Shown: positions 16,122 to 30,299 of the stretch, piece after piece
Layout: every line of letters starts with the position of its first letter
Numbering within the stretch: position 1 is the first letter of the stretch
DNA from: Hydractinia symbiolongicarpus
Taxonomy: Eukaryota > Cnidaria > Hydrozoa > Anthoathecata > Hydractiniidae
Length of the DNA: 64,000 bases
Direction of reading: 5' to 3'
Assembly: GCF_029227915.1 (NCBI RefSeq)
Contig: NC_079886.1
Span: 4,402,001 to 4,466,000, forward strand
Notes under the pieces: model-generated
What the model was told of the DNA's origin: nothing
Seen by the model: only the letters and a program-made list of their open reading frames with translations
Databases searched by the model: none
Program-made: the position numbers and the translations under genes

Positions 16122-19100
16122 AGAACTACATTTCATGGACTTTCTACCTGTATTAGTCCGTTTGAGTTTTAACGGTTGGGTCACATATTTGTACCAACAT
16201 GTATTTAGCGATATTTTTCTGATATTACTACGTTGCATCCTTTTAACAGTGAAACGATTGACTGTGGGACTTACTTGAACTGATTTTGGACTTTAACTTT
16301 TTAAATGTGACAATTGAAACAATTGGACTCCATGCAATAACATTCTTCTTAAATTCGCATGATTGACGGAACTCACCGATTACACTGGGCGCTGTGGTAG
16401 CGCTTCATTTAAAAATGTAGATAAATAAGTCATTTTTTACTGTGGTACCAATCCTAGCCGCTATCGCACGCCGAAGAAGTTGAGACATTTTCAAAAACTA
16501 CATTTCATTGACTTTTTCACGGTGTCAGCCCATTTGAGTTACAACAGTTGGGTCACATTTTTGTACCAACATGTATTTAGCGATATTTTTCTGGTATTAC
16601 TAGGGTGCATCGCTTATAACAGTGAAACGATTGACTGTGGGACTTAATTGAAGTGATTTTGGACTGTGACCTTACAAATGTGATGAATGAGACAATTGGA
16701 CTCCATGAAATAACACTCTTCTTAAATTGGCATGATTGCCGGTACTCAGCGATTACACTGGGCGCTGTGGTAGCGCTTCATTTAAAAATGCAGATAAATA
16801 ATTCATTTTTTACTGTAGGACCAATCCTAGCCGTTATCGCACGCAGAAGAAATAGAGACAGTTTCAAAAACTACATTTCATTGACTTTCTAACGGTATCA
16901 GTTCGTTTGAGTTACAACGGTTGCGTCACATATTCGTGCCAACATGTATTTAGCGATATTTTTCTGATATTACTAGGTTGCATCGTTTTTAACAGTGAAA
17001 CGATTGACTGTGGGATATACTTGAACTGATTTTCGACTTTAACTTTATAAATGTGATAATTGAGACAATTGGACTCCACGAAATAACATTATTCTGAATT
17101 TGACATGATTGCTAGATTTCAGCGATTACACTGGGCGCTGTGGTAGCGCGTCATTTAAAAATTTAGATAAATAAGTCCTTTCTTACTGCGGGACCAATCC
17201 TAGCTGTTAGCGCGCGCTGAAAAAATAGTGACAGTTTCAAGAACTACATTTCATTGACTTTCTACCTGTATTAGTCCGTTTGAGTTTCAACGGTTGGGTC
17301 ACGTAATCGTACAAACATGTATTTTGCAATATTTTTCTGATATTACTAGGTTGCATCGCTTATAACAGTGAAGCGATTTACTGTGGGATTTAATTAAACT
17401 GATTTTGAACTGTGACCTTATAAATGTGATAAATGATACAATTGGACCCCAAGAAATAACATTCTTTTTAAATGGACATGATTGCCGGAACTCACTATTT
17501 ACACTGGGAACTGTGGTAGCGTTTCATTTAAAAACTTAGATAAATAAGTCATTTTTTACTGTAGGACCAATCCTAGCCGTTAGCGGGAGGTAAAGAAATA
17601 GAGACAGTTTTAAAAACTACATTTCATTGATTTTCAAACGGTACCAGTCCGCTTCAGTTACAACGGTTGCGTCACATATTGGTACCAACATGTATTTAGC
17701 GATAGTGTTCTCATACTACTAAGTTGCATCGCTTTTAACAGTGAAACAATTGATTTTGGGACTTAATTGAACTGATTTTGGAATATGAGCATATAAATGT
17801 GATAAATGACACAAGTAGACTCCAAGAAATAACATTCTTTTTAATTTGTCATGATTGCCCGAACTCAGCCATTGCACTGGGCGCTGTGGTAGCGTTTCAG
17901 TTAAAAATTTAGATAAATAAGTCATTTTTTACTGTGGGAGCAATCGTAGCCGTTAGCGGGCGGTGAAGAAATGGAGACAGTTTCAAAAACTACATATCAT
18001 TGAATTTCTAACGGCATCAGTCCGTTTCAGTTACAACGGTTGCGTCACATATTCGTACCAACTTGTATTTAGCGATAATTTTCTGATATTACTAGGTTGC
18101 ATCGCTTTTAACAATGAAACAATTCACTGTGGGATTTAATTAAACTGATTTTGAACTGTGACCTTATAAATGTGATAAATGATACAATTGGACCCCAAGA
18201 AATAACATTCTTTTTAAATGGACATGGTTGCCGGAACTCAGCATTTACACTGGGAACTGTGGTAGCGTTTCATTTAAAAACTTAGATAAATAAGTCATTT
18301 TTTACTGTAGGACCAATCCTAGCCGTTAGCGGGAGGTAAAGAAATAGAGACAGTTTTAAAAACTACATTTCATTGATTTTCAAACGGTACCAGTCCGCTT
18401 CAGTTACAACGGTTGCGTCACATATTGGTACCAACATGTATTTAGCGATAGTGTTCTCATACTACTAAGTTTCATCGCTTTTAACAGTGAAACGATTGAT
18501 TGTGGGACTTAATTGAACTGATTTTGGAATATGAGCATATAAATGTGATAAATGACACAAGTAGACTCCAAGAAATAACATTCTTTTTAATTTGTCATGA
18601 TTGCCCGAACTCAGCCATTGCACTGGGCGCTGTGGTAGCGTTTCAGTTAAAAATTTAGATAAATAAGTCATTTTTTACTGTGGGGGCAATCGTAGCCGTT
18701 AGCAGGCGGTGAAGAAATGGAGACAGTTTCAAAAACTACATATCATTGAATTTCTAACGGCATCAGTCCGTTTCAGTTACAACGGTTGCGTCACATATTC
18801 GTACCAACTTGTATTTAGCGATAATTTTCTGATATTACTAGGTTGCATCGCTTTTAACAGTGAAACAATTCACTGTGGGACTTAATTCAACTGATTTTGG
18901 AGTTTGACGTTATAATTGTGATAAATGAGACAATTGGATTCCAAGAAATAAAATTCTTCTTAATTTGGCATGATTGCTGAAACTCAGCGATAACACTGGG
19001 CGCTCCGTTAGCGATTTAATTACAAATTTAGATAAATGAGTCATTTTTTACTGTGGGACCAATCCTAGCCGCTATCGCTCGCCGAAGAGGTTGAGACATT

Positions 19101-22100
19101 TTCAAAAACTAAATTTCATTGACTTTCTAACGGTATCAGTCTGTTTCAGTTACAACACTTGGGTCACCTTTTTGTACCAACATGGATTTAGCGATATTTT
19201 TTTGATATTACTAGGTTGCATCGCTTTTAACAGTGAAACGATTGACTGTTGGACTTAATTGAACTGATTTTGTACTGTGACCTGACAAATGTGATGAATG
19301 AGACAATTGGACTCCAAGAAATAACAATGTTCTCAATTTGACATGATTGCTAGAACTCAGCGATTACACTGGGCGCTGTGGTAGCGCTTCATTTAAAAAT
19401 GCAGATAAATAAGTCATTTTTTACTGTAGGACCAAACCTAACCGTTATGGCACGCTGAAGAAATAGAGACAGTTTCAAAAACTACATTTCATTGACTTTC
19501 TAACAGTATCAGTCCGTTTCTGTTACAACGGTTGCGTCACATATTTGTACCAACATGTATTTAGCGATATTTTTCTGATATTACTACGTTGCATCCCTTT
19601 TAACAGTGAACAATTGACTGTGGGACTTACTTGAACTGATTTTGGACTTTAACTTTTTAAATGTGATAATTGAAACAATTGGACTGCATGCAATAACATT
19701 CTTCTTAAATTGGCATGATTGACGGAACTCAGCGGTTACACTCGGCGCTGTGGTAGCGCTTCATTTAAAAATGTAGATATATATTAGTCATTTTTTACTG
19801 TGGGACCAATCCTAGGCGCTATCGCTCGCAGAAGAATTTGAGACATTTTCAAAAACTACATTTCATGGACTTTCTACCTGTATTAGTCCGTTTGAGTTTT
19901 AACGGTTGGGTCACATATTTGTACCAACATGTATTTAGCGATATTTTTCTGATATTACTACGTTGCATCCTTTTAACAGTGAAACGATTGACTGTGGGAC
20001 TTACTTGAACTGATTTTGGACTTTAACTTTTTAAATGTGACAATTGAAACAATTGGACTCCATGCAATAACATTCTTCTTAAATTCGCATGATTGACGGA
20101 ACTCACCGATTACACTGGGCGCTGTGGTAGCGCTTCATTTAAAAATGTAGATAAATAAGTCATTTTTTACTGTGGTACCAATCCTAGCCGCTATCGCACG
20201 CCGAAGAAGTTGAGACATTTTCAAAAACTACATTTCATTGACTTTTTCACGGTGTCAGCCCATTTGAGTTACAACAGTTGGGTCACATTTTTGTACCAAC
20301 ATGTATTTAGCGATATTTTTCTGGTATTACTAGGGTGCATCGCTTATAACAGTGAAACGATTGACTGTGGGACTTAATTGAAGTGATTTTGGACTGTGAC
20401 CTTACAAATGTGATGAATGAGACAATTGGACTCCATGAAATAACACTCTTCTTAAATTGGCATGATTGCCGGTACTCAGCGATTACACTGGGCGCTGTGG
20501 TAGCGGTTCATTTAAAAATGCAGATAAATAATTCATTTTTTACTGTAGGACCAATCCTAGCCGTTATCGCACGCTGAAGAAATAGAGACAGTTTCAAAAA
20601 CTACATTTCATTGACTTTCTAACGGTATCAGTTCGTTTGAGTTACAACGGTTGCGTCACATATTCGTGCCAACATGTATTTAGCGATATTTTTCTGATAT
20701 TACTAGGTTGCATCGTTTTTAACAGTGAAACGATTGACTGTGGGATATACTTGAACTGATTTTCGACTTTAACTTTATAAATGTGATAATTGAGACAATT
20801 GGACTCCACGAAATAACATTATTCTGAATTTGACATGATTGCTAGATTTCAGCGATTACACTGGGCGCTGTGGTAGCGCGTCATTTAAAAATTTAGATAA
20901 ATAAGTCCTTTCTTACTGCGGGACCAATCCTAGCTGTTAGCGCGCGCTGAAAAAATAGTGACAGTTTCAAGAACTACATTTCATTGACTTTCTACCTGTA
21001 TTAGTCCGTTTGAGTTTCAACGGTTGGGTCACGTAATCGTACAAACATGTATTTTGCAATATTTTTCTGATATTACTAGGTTGCATCGCTTATAACAGTG
21101 AAGCGATTTACTGTGGGATTTAATTAAACTGATTTTGAACTGTGACCTTATAAATGTGATAAATGATACAATTGGACCCCAAGAAATAACATTCTTTTTA
21201 AATGGACATGATTGCCGGAACTCACTATTTACACTGGGAACTGTGGTAGCGTTTCATTTAAAAACTTAGATAAATAAGTCATTTTTTACTGTAGGACCAA
21301 TCCTAGCCGTTAGCGGGAGGTAAAGAAATAGAGACAGTTTTAAAAACTACATTTCATTGATTTTCAAACGGTACCAGTCCGCTTCAGTTACAACGGTTGC
21401 GTCACATATTGGTACCAACATGTATTTAGCAATAGTGTTCTCATACTACTAAGTTGCATCGCTTTTAACAGTGAAACAATTGATTTTGGGACTTAACTGA
21501 ACTGATTTTGGAATATGAGCATATAAATGTGATAAATGACACAAGTAGACTCCAAGAAATAACATTCTTTTTAATTTGTCATGATTGCCCGAACTCAGCC
21601 ATTGCACTGGGCGCTGTGGTAGCGTTTCAGTTAAAAATTTAGATAAATAAGTCATTTTTTACTGTGGGAGCAATCGTAGCCGTTAGCGGGCGGTGAAGAA
21701 ATGGAGACAGTTTCAAAAACTACATATCATTGAATTTCTAACGGCATCAGTCCGTTTCAGTTACAACGGTTGCGTCACATATTCGTACCAACTTGTATTT
21801 AGCGATAATTTTCTGATATTACTAGGTTGCATCGCTTTTAACAGTGAAACAATTCACTGTGGGATTTAATTAAACTGATTTTGAACTGTGACCTTATAAA
21901 TGTGATAAATGATACAATTGGACCCCAAGAAATAACATTCTTTTTAAATGGACATGGTTGCCGGAACTCAGCATTTACACTGGGAATTGTGGTAGCGTTT
22001 CATTTAAAAACTTAGATAAATAAGTCATTTTTTACTGTAGGACCAATCCTAGCCGTTAGCGGGAGGTAAAGAAATAGAGACAGTTTTAAAAACTACATTT

Positions 22101-23581
22101 CATTGATTTTCAAACGGTACCAGTCCGCTTCAGTTACAACGGTTGCGTCACATATTGGTACCAACATGTATTTAGCGATAGTGTTCTCATACTACTAAGT
22201 TTCATCGCTTTTAACAGTGAAACGATTGATTGTGGGACTTAATTGAACTGATTTTGGAATATGAGCATATAAATGTGATAAATGACACAAGTAGACTCCA
22301 AGAAATAACATTCTTTTTAATTTGTCATGATTGCCCGAACTCAGCCATTGCACTGGGCGCTGTGGTAGCGTTTCAGTTAAAAATTTAGATAAATAAGTCA
22401 TTTTTTACTGTGGGGGCAATCGTAGCCGTTAGCAGGCGGTGAAGAAATGGAGACAGTTTCAAAAACTACATATCATTGAATTTCTAACGGCATCAGTCCG
22501 TTTCAGTTACAACGGTTGCGTCACATATTCGTACCAACTTGTATTTAGCGATAATTTTCTGATATTACTAGGTTGCATCGCTTTTAACAGTGAAACAATT
22601 CACTGTGGGACTTAATTCAACTGATTTTGGAGTTTGACGTTATAATTGTGATAAATGAGACAATTGGATTCCAAGAAATAAAATTCTTCTTAATTTGGCA
22701 TGATTGCTGAAACTCAGCGATAACACTGGGCGCTCCGTTAGCGATTTAATTACAAATTTAGATAAATGAGTCATTTTTTACTGTGGGACCAATCCTAGCC
22801 GCTATCGCTCGCCGAAGAGGTTGAGACATTTTCAAAAACTAAATTTCATTGACTTTCTAACGGTATCAGTCTGTTTCAGTTACAACACTTGGGTCACCTT
22901 TTTGTACCAACATGGATTTAGCGATATTTTTTTGATATTACTAGGTTGCATCGCTTTTAACAGTGAAACGATTGATTGTGGGACTTAATTGAACTGATTT
23001 TGTACTGTGACCTGACAAATGTGATGAATGAGACAATTGGACTCCAAGAAATAACAATGTTCTCAATTTGACATGATTGCTAGAACTCAGCGATTACACT
23101 GGGCGCTGTGGTAGCGCTTCATTTAAAAATGCAGATAAATAAGTCATTTTTTACTGTAGGACCAAACCTAACCGTTATGGCACGCTGAAGAAATAGAGAC
23201 AGTTTCAAAAACTACATTTCATTGACTTTCTAACAGTATCAGTCCGTTTCTGTTACAACGGTTGCGTCACATATTTGTACCAACATGTATTTAGCGATAT
23301 TTTTCTGATATTACTACGTTGCATCCCTTTTAACAGTGAACAATTGACTGTGGGACTTACTTGAACTGATTTTGGACTTTAACTTTTTAAATGTGATAAT
23401 TGAAACAATTGGACTGCATGCAATAACATTCTTCTTAAATTGGCATGATTGACGGAACTCAGCGGTTACACTCGGCGCTGTGGTAGCGCTTCATTTAAAA
23501 ATGTAGATATATATTAGTCATTTTTTACTGTGGGACCAATCCTAGGCGCTATCGCTCGCAGAAGAATTTGAGACATTTTCA
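16122..23581 (+). repeat. 3730-bp ten-monomer higher-order repeat, two tandem copies
   Basis: The sequence from about 16122 to 19851 is repeated from about 19852 to 23581. Rare variants fall at a constant offset of 3730: TTTCATGGACTTTCTACCTG (16131 region and 19861 region), the subtype frames at 17719/21449 and 18465/22195. Only scattered single-base differences separate the copies, so the duplication is recent. The match ends where 23590 reads CTAAATTTCATTG instead of CTACATTTCATGG. Confidence 0.9.
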
Positions 23582-26500
23582 AAAACTAAATTTCATTGAC
23601 TTTCTAACGGTATAAGTCCGTCTCAGTTACAACGCTTGGGTCACATTTTCGTGCCAACATGTATTTAGCGATATTTTCCTGATATTACTAGGTTGCATCG
23701 CTTTCAACAGTAAAACGATTGACTGTGGGACTTAATTGAACTGATTTTGTACTGTGACCTGACAAATGTGAGGAATGAGACAATTGGACTGCATGAAATA
23801 ACATTCTTCTTAAATTGGCATGATTGTCGGAACTCAGTGATTTCACTGGGCGCTGTGGTACCGCGTTATTTAAAAATGTAGATATATAAGTCATTTTTTA
23901 CTGTGGGTCCAATCCCAGCCGTTATCGCACGCTGAAGAAATTGAGACAGTTTCAAAAACTACATTTCATTGACTTTCTAACGGTATCAGTCCGTTTCTGT
24001 TACAACGGTTGCGTCACATATTTGTACCAACATGTATTTAGCGATATTTTTCTGACATTACTACGTTGCATCCCTTTTAACAGTGAAACGATTGACTGTG
24101 GGACTTACTTGAACTGATTTTGGACTTTAACTTTTTAAATGTGATAATTGAAACAATTGGACTCCATGCAATAACATTCTTCTTAAATTGGCATGATTGA
24201 CGGAACTCAGCGATTACACTGGGCGCTGTGGTAGCGCTTCATTTAACTTTATAAATGTGATAATTGAGACAATTGGACTCCACGAAATAACATTATTCTG
24301 AATTTGACATGATTGCTAGAACTCAGCAATTACACTGGGCGCTGTGGTAGCGCGTCATTTTAAAATTTAGATAAATAAGTCCTTTCTTACTGCGGGACCA
24401 ATCCTAGCTGTTAGCGCGCGCTGAAAAAATTGTGACAGTTTCAAGAACTACATTTCATTGACTTTCTACCTGTATTAGTCCGTTTGAGTTTCAACGGTCG
24501 GGTCACGTAATCGTACAAACATGTATTTTGCAATATTTTTCTGATATTACTAGGTTGCATCGCTTATAACAGTGAAGCGATTTACTGTGGGATTTAATTG
24601 AACTGATTTTGAACTGTGACCTTATAAATGTGATAAATGATACAATTGGACCCCAAGAAATAACATTCTTCTTAAATTGACATGGTTGCCGGAACTCAGC
24701 ATTTACACTGGGAACTTTGGTAGCGTTTCATTTAAAAACTTATATAAATAAGTCATTTTTTACTGTAGGACCAATCCTAGCCGTTAGCGGGAGGTTAAGA
24801 AATAGAGACAGTTTTAAAAACTACATTTCCTTGATTTTCAAACGGTATCAGTCCGTTTCTGTTACAACGGTTGCGACACATATTCGTACCAACATGTGTT
24901 TAGCGATATTTTTTTGATATTACTAGGTTGTATCGCTTTTAACAGTGAAACGATTAACTGTGGGACTTAATTGAACTGATTTTGGACTTTAGCATTATAA
25001 GTGTGATAATTGAGACAATTGGACTCCAAGAAATAACAATGTTCTGAATTTGACATGATTGCTAGAACTCAGCGATTACACTGGGCGCTGTGGTAGCGCT
25101 TCATTTAAAAATGCAGATAAATAAGTCATTTTTCACTGTAGGACCAATCCTAGCCGTTATGGCACGCTGAAGAAATAGAGACAGTTTCAAAAACTACATT
25201 TCATTGACTTTCTAACGGTATCAGTCCGTTTCCGTTACAACGGTTGCGTCACATATTCGTGCCAACATGTATTTAGCGATATTTTTCTGATATTACTAGG
25301 TTGCATCGCTTTTAACAGCGAAACGATTGACTGTGGGACATACTTGAACTGATTTTGGACTTTAACTTTATAAATGTGATAATTGAGACAATTGGAATAC
25401 ATGCAATAACATTCTTCTTAAATTGGCATGATTGACGGAACTCAGTGATTTCACTGGGCGCTGTGGTACTGCGTCATTTAAATATGTAGATATATAAGTC
25501 ATTTTTTACTGTGGGTCCAATCCTAGCCGTTATCGCACGCTGAAGAAATTGAGACAGTTTCAAAAACAACATTTCATTGACTTTCTATCGGTATCAGTCC
25601 GTTTCTGTTACAACGGTTGCGTCACATATTTGTACCAACATGTATTTAGCGATATTTTTCTGATATTACTACGTTGCATCCCTTTTAACAGTGAAACGAT
25701 TGACTGTGGGACTTACTTGAACTGATTTTGGACTTCAACTTTTTAAATGTGACAATTGAAACAATTGGAATACATGCAATAACATTCTTCTTAAATTGGC
25801 ATGATTGACGGAACTCAGTGATTTCACTGGGCGCTGTGGTACTGCGTCATTTAAATATGTAGATATATAAGTCATTTTTTACTGTGGGTCCAATCCTAGC
25901 CGCTATCGCACGCCGAAAAAGTTGAGACATTTTCAAAAACTACATTTCATTGACTTTCTAACGGTGTCAGCCCATTTGAGTTACAACAGTTGGGTCACAT
26001 TTTTGTACCAACATGTATTTAGCGATATTTTTCTGGTATTACTAGGTTGCATCGCTTTTAACAGTGAAACGATTGACTGTGGGACTTAATTGAACTGATT
26101 TTGGAATATGAGCATATAAATGTGATAAATGACACAAGTAGACTCCAAGAAATAACATTCTTTTTAATTTGTCATGATTGCCCGAACTCAGCCATTACAC
26201 TGGGCGCTGTGGTAGCGTTTCAGTTAAAAATTTAGATAAATAAGTCATTTTTTACTGTGGGAGCAATCGTAGCCGTTAGCGGGCGGTGAAGAAATGGAGA
26301 CAGTTTCAAAAACTTCATATCATTGAATTTCTAACATCATCAGTCCGTTTCAGTTACAACGGTTGCGTCACATATTCGTACCAACTTGTATTTAGCGATA
26401 TTTTCCTGATATTACTAGGTTGCATCGCTTTTAACAGTGAAACGATTGACTGTGGGACTTAATTGAACTGATTTTGTACTGTGACCTGACAAATGTGATA

Positions 26501-29500
26501 AATGAGACAATTGGATTCCAAGAAATAAAATTCTTCTTAATTTGGCATGATTGCTGAAACTCAGCGATAACACTGGGCGCTCCGTTAGCGATTTAATTAC
26601 AAATTTAGATAAATGAGTCATTTTTTACTGTAGGACCAATCCTAGCCGTTATGGAACGCTGAAGAAATAGAGACAGTTTCAAAAACTACATTTCATTGAC
26701 TTTCTAACGGTATCAGTCCGTTTCAGTTACAACGGTTGCGTCACATATTCATGCCAACATGTATTTAGCGATATTTTTCTGATATTACTAGGTTGCATCG
26801 CTTTTAACAGTGAAACGATTGACTGTGGGACATACTTGAACTGATTTTGGACTTTAACTTTATAAATGTGATAATTGAGACAATTGGACTCCATGAAATA
26901 ACATTCTTCTTAAATTGGCATGATTGACGGAACTCAGCGATTTCACTGGGCGCTGTGGTGGCGCTTCATTTAAAAATGTAGATATATATAAGTCATTTTT
27001 TACTGTGGGACCAATCCTAGGCGCTATCGCTCGCCGAAGAGGTTGAGACATTTTCAAAAACTAAATTTCATTGACTTTCTTACGGTATAAGTCCGTCTCA
27101 GTTACAACGCTTGGGTCACATTTTCGTACCAACATGTATTTAGCGATATTTTTCTGATATTACTAGGTTGCATCGCTTTTAACAGTGAAACGATTGACTG
27201 TGGGACTTAATTGAACTGATTTTGTACTGTGACCTGACAAATGTGAGGAATGAGACAATTGGACTTCATAAAATAACATTCTTCTTAAATTGGCATGATT
27301 GCCGGTACTCAGCGATTACACTGGGCGCTGTGGTAGCGCTTCATTTAAAAATGCAGATAAATAAGTCATTTTTTACTGTAGGACCAATCCTAGCCGTTAT
27401 CGCACGCTGAAGTAATAGAGACAGTTTCAAAAACTACATTTCATTGACTTTCTAACGGTATCAGTCCGTTTGAGTTACAACGGTTGCGTCACATATTCGT
27501 GCCAACATGTATTTAGCGTTATTTTTCTGATATTACTAGGTTGCATCGCTTTTAACAGTGAAACGATTGACTGTGGGACTTACTTGAACTGATTTTGGAC
27601 TTTAACTTTTTAAATGTGATAATTGAAACAATTGGACCGCATGCAATAATATTCTTTTTAAATTGGCATGATTGACGGAACTCAGCGATTACACTGGGCG
27701 CTGTGGTAGCGCTTCATTTAAAATGTAGATGTATATAAGTCATTTTTTACTGTGGGACCAATCCTAGGCGCTATCGCTCGCCGAAGAAGTTGAGACATTT
27801 TCAAAAACTAAATTTCATTGACTTTCTAACGGTATAAGTCCGTCTCAGTTACAACGCTTGGGTCACATTTTCATACCAACATGTATTTAGCGATATTTTC
27901 CTGATATTACTAGGTTGCATCGCTTTTAACAGTGAAACGATTGACTGTGGGACTTAATTGAACTGATTTTGTACTGTGACCTGACAAATGTGAGGAATGA
28001 GACAATTGGACTGCATGAAATAACATTCTTCTTAAATTGGCATGATTGCCGGTACTCAGCAATTACACTGGGCGCTGTGGTAGCGCTTCATTTAAAAATG
28101 CAGATAAATAAGTCATTTTTTACTGTAGGACCAATCCTAGCCGTTATGGCACGCTGAAGAAATAGAGACAGTTTCAAAAACTACATTTCATTGACTTTCT
28201 AACGGTATCAGTCCGTTTCAGTTACAACGGTTGCGTCACATATTCATGCCAACATGTATTTAGCGATATTTTTCTGATATTACTAGGTTGCATCGCTTTT
28301 AACAGTGAAACGATTGACTGTGGGACATACTTGAAATGACTTTGGACTTTAACTTTATAAATGTGATAATTGAGACAATTGGAATACATGCAATAACATT
28401 CTTCTTAAATTGGCATGATTGACGGAACTCAGTGATTTCACTGGGCGCTGTGGTACCGCGTCATTTAAAAATGTAGATATATAAGTCATTTTTTACTGTG
28501 GGTCCAATCCCAGCCGTTATCGCACGCTGAAGAAATTGAGACAGTTTCAAAAACTACATTTCATTGACTTTCTAACGGTATCAGTCCGTTTCTGTTACAA
28601 CGGTTGCGTCACATATTTGTACCAACATGTATTTAGCGATATTTTTCTGACATTACTACGTTGCATTCCTTTTAACAGTGAAACGATTGACTGTGGGACT
28701 TACTTGAACTGATTTTGGACTTTAACTTTTTAAATGTGATAATTGAAACAATTGGACTCCATGCAATAACATTCTTCTTAAATTGGCATGATTGACGGAA
28801 CTCAGCGATTACACTGGGCGCTGTGGTAGCGCTTCATTTAAAAATGTAGATATATAAGTCATTTTTTACTGTGGTACCAATCCTAGCCGCTATCGCACGC
28901 CTAAGAAGTAGAGACATTTTCAAAAACTACATTTCATTGACTTTCTAACGGTGTCACCCCGTTTGAGTTACAACAGTTGGGTCACATTTTTGTACCAACA
29001 TGTATTTAGCGATATTTTTCTGATATTACTAGGTTGCATCGCTTTTACCAGTGAAACGATTGACTGTGGGACTTAATTGAAGTGATTTTGGACTGTGACC
29101 TTAAAAATGTGATGAATGAGACAATTGGACTCCATGAAATAACATTCTTCTTAAATTGGCATGATTGACGGAACTCAGTGATTTCACTGGGCGCTGTGGT
29201 AGCGCTTCATTTAAAAATGTAGATATATATAAGTCATTTTTTACTGTGGGACCAATCCTAGCCGTTATGGCACGCTGAAGAAATAGAGACAGTTTCAAAA
29301 ACTACATTTCATTGACTTTCTAACGGTATCAGTCCGTTTCAGTTACAACGGTTGCGTCACATATTCATGCCAACATGTATTTAGCGATATTTTTCTGATA
29401 TTACTAGGTTGCATCGCTTTTAACAGTGAAACGATTGACTGTGGGACATACTTGAACTGATTTTGGACTTTAACTTTATAAATGTGATAATTGAGACAAT

Positions 29501-30299
29501 TGGAATACATGCAATAACATTCTTCTTAAATTGGCATGATTGACGGAACTCAGTGATTTCACTGGGCGCTGTGGTACCGCGTCATTTAAAAATGTAGATA
29601 TATAAGTCATTTTTTACTGTGGGTCCAATCCTAGCCGTTATCGCACGCTGAAGAAATTGAGACAGTTTCAAAAACTACATTTCATTGACTTTCTAACGGT
29701 ATCAATCCGTTTCTGTTACAACGGTTGCGTTACATATTTGTACCAACATGTATTTAGCGATATTTTTCTGACATTACTACGTTGCATTCCTTTTAACAGT
29801 GAAACGATTGACTGTGGGACTTACTTGAACTGATTTTGGACTATAACTTTTTAAATGTGATAATTGAAACAATTGGACTCCATGCAATAACATTCTTCTT
29901 AAATTGGCATGATTGACGGAACTCAGCGATTACATTGGGCGCTGTGGTAGTGCTTCATTTAAAAATGTAGATATATAAGTCATTTTTTACTGTGGTACCA
30001 ATCCTAGCCACTATCGCACGCCTAAGAAGTAGAGACATTTTCAAAAACTACATTTCATTGACTTTCTAACGGTGTCAGCCCGTTTGAGTTACAATAGTTG
30101 GGTCACATTTTCGTACCAACAGGTATTTAGCGATATTTTTCTGATATTACTAGGTTGCATCGCTTTTAACAGTGAAACGATTGACTGTGGGACTTAATTG
30201 AACTGATTTTGTACTGTGACCTGACAAATGTGAGGAATGAGACAATTGGACTTCATGAAATAACATTCTTCTTAAATTGGCATGATTGCCGGTACTCAG

